NCBI GenBank assembly: GCA_937907595.1
Contig: CALCXL010000136.1
Coordinates: 1 to 10,341 of the forward strand
DNA: 10,341 nucleotides
Source of the DNA: an uncultured Pseudomonadota bacterium
Lineage (GTDB): Bacteria > Myxococcota_A > UBA796 > UBA9615
Direction of reading: 5' to 3'
Position numbers and translations under genes: made by a program. How positions within the stretch are numbered: position 1 is the stretch's first letter; every line of letters starts with the position of its first letter. The notes under the pieces were generated by a model, which worked only from the letters and a program-made list of their open reading frames with translations, did no database searches and had not been told where the DNA came from. Positions 5,062 to 10,341 of the stretch are shown in pieces.

Positions 5062-6291
5062 GTGGACCGTGGCAAACTGTGGGGAATGCCACAAGCCGAC
5101 ATCAGCGGGGGTCTGAGACCTTCGAAAGGCGACAGTGACGTGGAGAGTCACGCGCTCGACATCGAGGAGCTGAAGAGCTACGTCGGATTCGGCCCCGAGG
5201 ACGAGTCGGAGCTGGCGGCGCTTCAGGGGCCGGCAGCCAAGGATCTGGACACGCTCCTGGGGCGCTTCTACGGCACCATCGACCAGCACCAGGGAGCTCG
5301 GGAGGTCTTCAAGGACCCCGAGAAGCAGCGACCTCGCCTGCGCCGCACGATGGCCTCGTGGGTGCTGACGCTCCTCGAGGGCCCCTACGACCGGGAGTAC
5401 GCCGAGCGCCGCCTGGCCATCGGCCGCGCCCACGTCCAGAACCAGATGCCCCAGCGCTACATGTTGACGTCCATGAACGTCATCCGGGGCTGGTTCATGG
5501 AGCTCTGCTCCCGCGTGCACCTCGATGACCCGGCGCGCATCCTCAAGGCGGTGCACGCGACCAACAAGGTCCTGGACATCGAGCTGGCGATGATGCTCGC
5601 CACCTACCGCGACGACCTGCTGGCGCGCATGCAGCGGCAGGAGCGCCTGGCCACGCTGGGCGAGCTCGCCGCCGGCATCCACCACGAACTGAAGAACCCC
5701 CTGGCCGCGGTGCGCACGTCGGCCTTCGCCCTGCGGGAGCGACGATCAGTGCGCGCCGATGCACGGGCCCGCGGGCTGCTGGAGCGCATCGACACCAACG
5801 TGGACCGGGCCACGGAGATCATCACCGATCTGCTGTCCTTCGCGCGGCTGCGCAACCCGAGCCGCCGCAACGTGAGCGTGCACGACCTGGTCAAGTCCGC
5901 GGTGGGTCGGGTGACGATCCCCCCCAGCATCCAGCTGACGCTGGACCTCGACCCCGACCTTCCCGCGGTGAACGTGGACAGCGCACAGCTGGAGCAGGTG
6001 ATCGTGAACCTGCTGGCCAACGCCTTCGACGCCTGCGGGGACGACGGCGGGGTGCGGATCACGTCGCGCATGGTGGCGGGCCGGGTCGCCGTGGTGATCA
6101 CGGACGACGGCGACGGGATCCACGAGCGGGATCTGCTGCGCGTCTTCGAGCCGCTCTACTCGACCAAGCCCGAGGGCGTGGGCCTGGGCTTGTCGCTGAG
6201 CCAGCACCTGGCCCGCGCGAACAACGCCAAGCTGGCCATCGCGAGCACCCACGGCGAGGGCACCGCAGTGACCATCGTCTTTGGGGCCTGA
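5062..6291 (+). CDS. Globin-coupled sensor histidine kinase (haem gas sensor)
   Basis: A soluble 409-residue kinase with no membrane segment. Residues about 33-185 form a protoglobin/globin-coupled sensor domain. The helix with YDREYAERRLAIGRAHVQ supplies the proximal haem ligand candidate His124, and RFYGTI gives Tyr70 as the candidate distal B10 tyrosine. In HemAT these are His123 and Tyr70. The kinase core follows: H-box GIHHELKNPL with phospho-accepting His208, N-box with Asn316 and Asn320, G1 DDGDG (348-352), F-box FEPLYST and G2 GVGLGL (372-377). By family it should bind haem and change activity with O2, CO or NO, then phosphorylate a receiver; the next two genes both encode one. The start is uncertain: GTG 5062, ATG 5086 and GTG 5140 are in frame. 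The last has AAAGG ten bases upstream and begins just before the conserved globin sequence. Confidence 0.93.
   Translation: MDRGKLWGMPQADISGGLRPSKGDSDVESHALDIEELKSYVGFGPEDESELAALQGPAAKDLDTLLGRFYGTIDQHQGAREVFKDPEKQRPRLRRTMASWVLTLLEGPYDREYAERRLAIGRAHVQNQMPQRYMLTSMNVIRGWFMELCSRVHLDDPARILKAVHATNKVLDIELAMMLATYRDDLLARMQRQERLATLGELAAGIHHELKNPLAAVRTSAFALRERRSVRADARARGLLERIDTNVDRATEIITDLLSFARLRNPSRRNVSVHDLVKSAVGRVTIPPSIQLTLDLDPDLPAVNVDSAQLEQVIVNLLANAFDACGDDGGVRITSRMVAGRVAVVITDDGDGIHERDLLRVFEPLYSTKPEGVGLGLSLSQHLARANNAKLAIASTHGEGTAVTIVFGA
5069..5093. promoter_or_regulatory. Dyad site 3, CTGTG-N7-GCCACA register, at the globin kinase start
   Basis: TGTG (5078-5081) and CACA (5090-5093) are inverted with eight bases between, and CTGTG(S)-N5-GCCACA matches sites 1 and 2 in the divergent region. 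An overlapping inverted repeat, GTGGCA (5069-5074) and TGCCAC (5087-5092), adds a second dyad. It overlaps the first codons if the kinase starts at 5062 or 5086, and lies in the leader if it starts at 5140. It may be an internal operator controlling the kinase part of the operon. I see no good sigma-54 promoter next to it. Confidence 0.45.
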
Positions 6292-6297
6292 GGCTCC

Positions 6298-7980
6298 GTG
6301 CGCGTCCTCATCGCCGACGACAACGAGGATCTTGCCCAGAGCCTGGCGAACCTGCTCCAGGACCGCGGCGCCAACACCGTGGTCGTGGGCAACGGCGCGG
6401 ACGCCCTGACGGCGGCGGAGGAGCAGGACTTCGACGCGGCCGTGATCGACCTCAAGATGCCCCGGCGCTCGGGCGTGGAGGTCTTGCAGCACCTGCAAGC
6501 GAACGGACGAGCCGGCCGGCTGGTGGCGGTCACCGGCTACGAGCGCAGCGAGGGCCTGGACGCCCTCGCCCGCCTGGACTCGGTCCCCGTCCTGCACAAG
6601 CCGTTCGATCCCGCGGAGCTCCTGGGGCTCCTCGGCCTGACCGACCCCTGCGCGCTCCTCCCCGAGCGCAGCCGGTTGGCGGTGCTCGCCCGCCCCAAGG
6701 ACGATCTGTCCGTGCTCCGCAACCTGGCCTCCTTCGACCGGTTCGCGGACGAGGACCTGATCCGCGAGGCCGTGGCCGAGCACCCCTACGACGCGGCCCT
6801 GATCCTGTCGAACGCGGTGGATCGGGACGAGATCAGCGCCGACCTGCACACCCTGGACCAGGACCTGGCGGTGCTGTTCTCCCTGCGGCCCAGCCTGGTG
6901 GCCGACGCCGTAGAGCGGACCCGGGAGCGACGCATGCGGGCGGAGCGGGCCACCCTCCTCAACGTCGTGTTCCAACGCACACCCGCGCCCCTGCTGGTGG
7001 TGGCCGGCGAGCCCCCGTCGGTCTCCCTGTGGAACCGCGGGCTGCGCGAGCTGCTGGGACACCGGGACACCGAACTGGAGGGCGCGTCCCTGGATCTGCT
7101 GGAAGCGCCCTCCGCCGGACAGGCTCTGCGGGCGCTGGTGGCCGAAGCGCGGCTCACGGGGCGCTCTACCCGCAAGACCCTGCCGGTGAGGCGACGCGGC
7201 GGGGGGCTTCAGGAGTTCTCGGTCCTGGCCACGCCGGCGGACTGCTGCGACCAATCGGTCACCCTGCTGTTCGGCACCGCCGGCCCGGACGATCCCCAGG
7301 CGGAGGCGCTGCGCATGCTCGGCGCCACGGCCGCCGGCGTCGCCCACGAGATGCGGAACACCCTGGCGGGCGTGGGCAGCTCCCTGGAGGTCCTGCAGGG
7401 GCGCATCCCCGAAGGCTCGGCAGCGGCCACGGTGCTGACCCGCATCCGCGAGCGCACGGCCCGCGCCTCGGAGGTCATGACGGACCTGCTGGCCTTCGCC
7501 CGGCCCCTGAACCTGCGCCTCAAGACGATCCCGGCGCGCATGGTGCTCATGTCCGCCGCCGACCGCATCCGCGAGCGAGCGCCCTCGGGCATCAGCGTCG
7601 ACGTGCGCATCCCCGATCCCACCCTCAGGATCCGGGTGGACCCGGTGTCCCTGCAGATGGCGCTGGTCGACCTGGGCAACAACGCCGTCAACGCGCTGCC
7701 CGGCCGCGGTACGGTGACCCTGAGCTGCGTGGTTGAGACCGAGGGCGTGGAGCTGCGCGTGGCCGACGACGGGCCCGGCGTGCCCGAGGCCTTCGCGCGG
7801 CAGATCTTTGACCCCTTCTTCACCACCCGCGCGCAGGGCTCCGGCCTGGGGCTGGCCAACGTGCGCAAGGTGGTGGAGGCGCACGGCGGCCAGGTGGATC
7901 TTGAGAACCGCGGCCCCGGCGCCCACTTCCTCATCCGCCTGCCGACGCGACCGAACGAGAGCGAGGAGACCGCCCCATGA
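6298..7980 (+). CDS. Hybrid sensor kinase: receiver - degenerate receiver - PAS - histidine kinase
   Basis: A cytoplasmic 560-residue protein with its receiver at the N-terminus. Residues 1-116 are a complete receiver: acidic pair Asp7/Asp8, phospho-acceptor Asp51 (VIDLKMP), Thr79 and Lys101. Residues about 125-205 look like a second receiver fold that has lost its active site: AVLARPKDD replaces the acidic pair and YDAALILS has Leu170 where Asp should be. A PAS-like region covers about 216-326 (LLNVVFQRTPAPLLVV). The kinase core has the H-box GVAHEMRNTL with His350, N-box NNAVNAL (461-467), G1 DDGPG (490-494), FDPFFTT and G2 GSGLGL (514-519); Thr355 replaces the usual Pro after the H-box Asn. 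It probably takes phosphate from the globin kinase on Asp51 and controls phosphorylation of the downstream activator. The GTG start lies 6 bases after the preceding stop with only a weak GAGG, suggesting translational coupling. Confidence 0.9.
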   Translation: MRVLIADDNEDLAQSLANLLQDRGANTVVVGNGADALTAAEEQDFDAAVIDLKMPRRSGVEVLQHLQANGRAGRLVAVTGYERSEGLDALARLDSVPVLHKPFDPAELLGLLGLTDPCALLPERSRLAVLARPKDDLSVLRNLASFDRFADEDLIREAVAEHPYDAALILSNAVDRDEISADLHTLDQDLAVLFSLRPSLVADAVERTRERRMRAERATLLNVVFQRTPAPLLVVAGEPPSVSLWNRGLRELLGHRDTELEGASLDLLEAPSAGQALRALVAEARLTGRSTRKTLPVRRRGGGLQEFSVLATPADCCDQSVTLLFGTAGPDDPQAEALRMLGATAAGVAHEMRNTLAGVGSSLEVLQGRIPEGSAAATVLTRIRERTARASEVMTDLLAFARPLNLRLKTIPARMVLMSAADRIRERAPSGISVDVRIPDPTLRIRVDPVSLQMALVDLGNNAVNALPGRGTVTLSCVVETEGVELRVADDGPGVPEAFARQIFDPFFTTRAQGSGLGLANVRKVVEAHGGQVDLENRGPGAHFLIRLPTRPNESEETAP

Positions 7981-9443
7981 CTGCGTCCCACCTGCCGTCC
8001 TTCACCCCGTCGGCCTCATCGGGTCGCTTCGAAGCGGCGACCGGCGCCAAGGTCCTGGTTTGCGACGACGAGGAGCTCATCCGCTGGTCCCTGGCCGAAG
8101 AACTGGGCGGCCGGGGCTACGAGGCCATCGCGGTGGGCACGCTCGCCGAAGCCCGGCAGGCCGTGACCCGCCACGATCCCGAGCTGATGATCCTGGACAT
8201 CCGCCTGCCCGACGGCAGCGGCAAGGAGCTGCTGGCCGAGTTCCGGGCCGCGGATCCCGACGTGCCCATCGTGATGATCACCGGGCACGGCAACGTGCAG
8301 ACAGCGGTGGAGGTCACGCGCATGGGCGCCACGGCCTACCACCCCAAGCCCTTCGACCTGGAAGAGATGATGCTCACCGTGGAGCGCGCGCTCCAGGACG
8401 CGTCGCGCTCCCGGGAGCTGCGGGTCCTGCGCGATCGCTCCAGCGCGCAGGGCTACGAGGAGATCGTCGGCGACAGCCCCGCCATGCACCGGGTCTTCGA
8501 GCTGCTTCGCCGCCTGGAAGACGCGGACGCGCCCACGGTTCTCATCCTGGGTGAGAGCGGCACGGGCAAGGATCTGGTCGCGCGCGCCATCCACCGCCGC
8601 AGCCGCCGGGCGGCGGAGCCCTTCCTGGAGATCGACTGCACCGGCCTGAGCGACGAGCTCATCCAGAGCGAGCTCTTCGGCCACGAGCGCGGAGCCTTCA
8701 CCGACGCCAAGAACCGCAAGCTGGGCCTGTTCGAGGTGGCCAGCCGCGGCACGATCTTCCTGGACGAGGTCGGCGAGCTGTCCCTCGGAACGCAGAGCAA
8801 GCTGCTGCGGGCCCTGGAGAACCGGCGCTTCAAGCGGGTGGGCGGGACCGTCGACGTGGAGCTCAAGGCCCGGATCATCGCGGCCACCAACCGCGATCTG
8901 GCAAAGGAGGTCGAGGAAGGGCGCTTCCGCAAGGACCTCTTCTATCGCCTCAACGTCATCCCGGTGGAGGTCCCCCCCCTGCGGGACCGCACCGGCGACG
9001 TGCCCATGCTGGTCCACCACTTCGTCAAGCGCCTGGCCCGGGACCTGGGACGGGACCTGGACGGCATCGACGACAGCGCGGTCGAGCGCCTGGACGCCTA
9101 CGAGTGGCCCGGCAACGTGCGTGAGCTGCGCAACGTGCTGGAGCGCGCCGTCATCCTGGCGCGGGGGAGCCGCCTGACTCCGTCGGACCTCCCGGCGGAG
9201 GTGGGATCGGCCAGCGGCGGCGAACGGCCCAACGTCGGCGGGCGCTTCCAGCTCCCCGAGGGCGGCATCGACCTTGCGGCCCTGGAGCGGGACCTGGTGC
9301 TGCAGGCCCTGGAGCGCGGGAACGGGAACCAGAGCGAGGCGGCGCGGCTGCTTGGCATCGGGCGCTTTGCCCTGCGGTACCGGATGGAGAAGATGGGGCT
9401 GCTCAAGCGCGGCGGGAAGCGCTCGGATCGCCAAGCTGACTGA
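7977..9443 (+). CDS. NtrC-family sigma-54-dependent response regulator
   Basis: A 488-residue activator with the full NtrC plan. The receiver (about 24-140) has Asp30/Asp31, phospho-acceptor Asp74 (ILDIRLPDG), Thr102 and Lys124. The AAA+ domain (about 162-395) has Walker A GESGTGKD (192-199), the sigma-54 contact loop GAFTDA (239-244, a common variant of GAFTGA), Walker B IFLDE (260-264), and arginines 316 and 318 before DLFYRL. The C-terminal Fis-type helix-turn-helix (about 432-475) carries NQSEAARLLGIGRFALRYRM. It should form ATP-hydrolysing oligomers at upstream enhancers and remodel sigma-54 polymerase. Its ATG overlaps the hybrid kinase stop as ATGA, with GAGGAG eight bases upstream, so the two are a cognate pair. 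Likely targets are the two sigma-54-like promoters at 3093-3108 and 3285-3300, the second being that of its own operon. The N-terminal 20 residues before the receiver are probably disordered. Confidence 0.96.
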   Translation: MTASHLPSFTPSASSGRFEAATGAKVLVCDDEELIRWSLAEELGGRGYEAIAVGTLAEARQAVTRHDPELMILDIRLPDGSGKELLAEFRAADPDVPIVMITGHGNVQTAVEVTRMGATAYHPKPFDLEEMMLTVERALQDASRSRELRVLRDRSSAQGYEEIVGDSPAMHRVFELLRRLEDADAPTVLILGESGTGKDLVARAIHRRSRRAAEPFLEIDCTGLSDELIQSELFGHERGAFTDAKNRKLGLFEVASRGTIFLDEVGELSLGTQSKLLRALENRRFKRVGGTVDVELKARIIAATNRDLAKEVEEGRFRKDLFYRLNVIPVEVPPLRDRTGDVPMLVHHFVKRLARDLGRDLDGIDDSAVERLDAYEWPGNVRELRNVLERAVILARGSRLTPSDLPAEVGSASGGERPNVGGRFQLPEGGIDLAALERDLVLQALERGNGNQSEAARLLGIGRFALRYRMEKMGLLKRGGKRSDRQAD

Positions 9444-9507
9444 GTCCTCCCTGCGTCGGGCCTGGAACCGGGCCACCCTGCGCCTGCGCCGCCCCCGCGC
9501 CGACCTG

Positions 9508-10341
9508 GTGTTCCACCCCCAGTACGGGGCGCCCACTCACGAACTCATGGACGGGCGGCGCGCCGAGCGCATCCTGCGCCTGCTGGGTCGCGAAGGGCTG
9601 GTCGCGGCGCGGCAGGTGATCGAGCCCGAGCCCGCGCCGCTGCGGGCGATGTTGCGGGTGCACACCGCCGACTACCTGGAGTCACTCCAGCAGGCGGACA
9701 CGTTGGAGCGAATCCTGCCCGGCCTGCTGGATCAGGTGCCCGACGCCGACATCCTGGCCTGGCAGCGGCGCATGGCGGGCGGCACGTTGGCGGCGGCGCG
9801 TCGGGCCCGGAGTACGGGCAGGCCGGCAGTGACCCTGGGCGGCGGCATGCACCACGCCCACGCAGACAGCGGCGAGGGCTTCTGCCTCTTCAACGACGTG
9901 GCGGTCGCCATCCGCGCGCTGCGCGCCGAGGGCTACGCCGGGCGGGTCCTGGTGATCGACCTGGACCTGCACCCCGGCAACGGCACCCGCGCCATCTTCG
10001 CCGACGACCCGTCGGTGTTCACCTTCTCCGTGCACGCCCACGACTGGGACATGCCCCCCGCCATCGCGGACCGGGCGGTGGCCCTGGGCGACGGCGTGCG
10101 CGACACCGCCTACCTGGCGACCCTGGACGCGCTGCTGCCCGAGGTCATGGCGGAGGCGCGGCCCGACTTCGTCTACTACGTCGCAGGCACGGACATCGCC
10201 GACGAGGACCAGCTGGGCAACTGGCACATCAGCGCCGACGGGATCGCCGCCCGGGACCGCCGGGTGGTGGCGGCGGTGGGCGACCTCCCCCTGGTGTGGA
10301 CCCTGGCCGGGGGCTACGGCCCGGACGCCTGGAGGCACACC
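9508..10341 (+). CDS. Histone deacetylase family zinc amidohydrolase (3' end outside window)
   Basis: An open frame that leaves the window without a stop and clearly belongs to the arginase/deacetylase fold HDAC family (AcuC, acetylpolyamine amidohydrolase, HDAC-like). Numbering from GTG 9508, the active-site pair is His115-His116 in GGGMHHAHADSGEGFCLFND. The zinc ligands are Asp153 and His155 in VIDLDLHPGNGT and Asp229 in YVAGTDIADED, and the catalytic tyrosine is probably Tyr270 in LAGGYG. All are intact. The enzyme removes acetyl groups from lysine or small amines; the substrate is unknown. The start is unclear: the frame is open far upstream without ATG, and the family's first strand (ADLVFHPQYG) begins a few residues before this GTG, which also lacks a Shine-Dalgarno. 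A CTG at 9436 or TTG at 9367 would overlap the regulator gene. It may be the last member of the operon. Confidence 0.88.
   Translation, partial: MFHPQYGAPTHELMDGRRAERILRLLGREGLVAARQVIEPEPAPLRAMLRVHTADYLESLQQADTLERILPGLLDQVPDADILAWQRRMAGGTLAAARRARSTGRPAVTLGGGMHHAHADSGEGFCLFNDVAVAIRALRAEGYAGRVLVIDLDLHPGNGTRAIFADDPSVFTFSVHAHDWDMPPAIADRAVALGDGVRDTAYLATLDALLPEVMAEARPDFVYYVAGTDIADEDQLGNWHISADGIAARDRRVVAAVGDLPLVWTLAGGYGPDAWRHT

Noticed and set aside
5141..5156. TGGAGAGTCACGCGCT as a sigma-54 promoter near dyad site 3
   Set aside because: Spacing is right but only GG, one G and GC match. TTGC is absent and it lies in the kinase coding sequence.
6967..6982. GTGT-N8-ACAC palindrome in the hybrid kinase gene
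   Set aside because: A different core from the dyad family and within coding sequence; probably chance.
5746..7926. A 726-codon open frame on the minus strand across the kinase genes
   Set aside because: It is antisense to two genes with full kinase motifs. Its translation is low-complexity Gly/Arg/His/Gln-rich, as expected of a shadow frame in very GC-rich DNA.
8691..8708. GAFTDA instead of GAFTGA as a sign that the activator no longer contacts sigma-54
   Set aside because: GAFTDA is a frequent natural variant among NtrC-family activators, and Walker A, Walker B and the arginine region are intact.
8016..9536. A 506-codon open frame on the minus strand opposite the sigma-54 activator
   Set aside because: Shadow of the activator gene; no recognisable domain.
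9682..10338. A 218-codon minus-strand frame at the right edge
   Set aside because: Antisense to the HDAC-family gene, whose zinc ligands and active-site motifs are clear.

Overview
The window is very GC-rich, almost fully coding, and reads as a chromosomal segment of a bacterium with heavy two-component and sigma-54 regulation. A myxobacterium-like (Myxococcota / former deltaproteobacterial) origin is my best guess. It rests on base composition, the NtrC-type activator and the globin kinase, not on any marker gene. I see no mobile element, RNA gene or CRISPR array.

Layout. Positions 1-488 hold the 3' end of a MOFRL-family glycerate 2-kinase. Positions 583-1638 encode a Tat-exported GH113-like TIM-barrel glycosidase. 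On the minus strand a universal stress protein (3066-2608) is followed by a cation diffusion facilitator transporter (2570-1659), probably as one operon. A 282-base divergent regulatory region (3067-3348) separates these from a long plus-strand series: a two-CBS-domain protein, a small glycine-rich membrane protein, a Crp/Fnr-type regulator, a globin-coupled histidine kinase, a receiver-PAS-kinase hybrid, an NtrC-family sigma-54 activator and a histone-deacetylase-like enzyme that runs off the window. Gaps in the series are mostly under 40 bases, and the hybrid kinase and activator genes overlap by ATGA.

The most interesting part is the regulatory logic. The divergent region has a sigma-54-like -24/-12 element facing each way: CGGTACGGCTCTTGCT towards usp and TGGCCCAACCCTTGCG towards the CBS gene. 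Both have the diagnostic 12-base GG-to-GC spacing. Between them lie two copies of the dyad CCTGTGC-N5-GCCACA exactly 33 bases apart. A third copy, CTGTG-N7-CACA in the same register, lies at the start of the globin kinase gene.

My inference is that a haem-globin kinase senses O2 or another diatomic gas and passes phosphate, perhaps through the hybrid kinase, to the sigma-54 activator. The activator would then switch on its own operon and the divergent stress operon, with the Crp/Fnr protein as a second layer. This would be a self-contained gas/redox stress regulon. The protein families are seen clearly; the wiring is inference.
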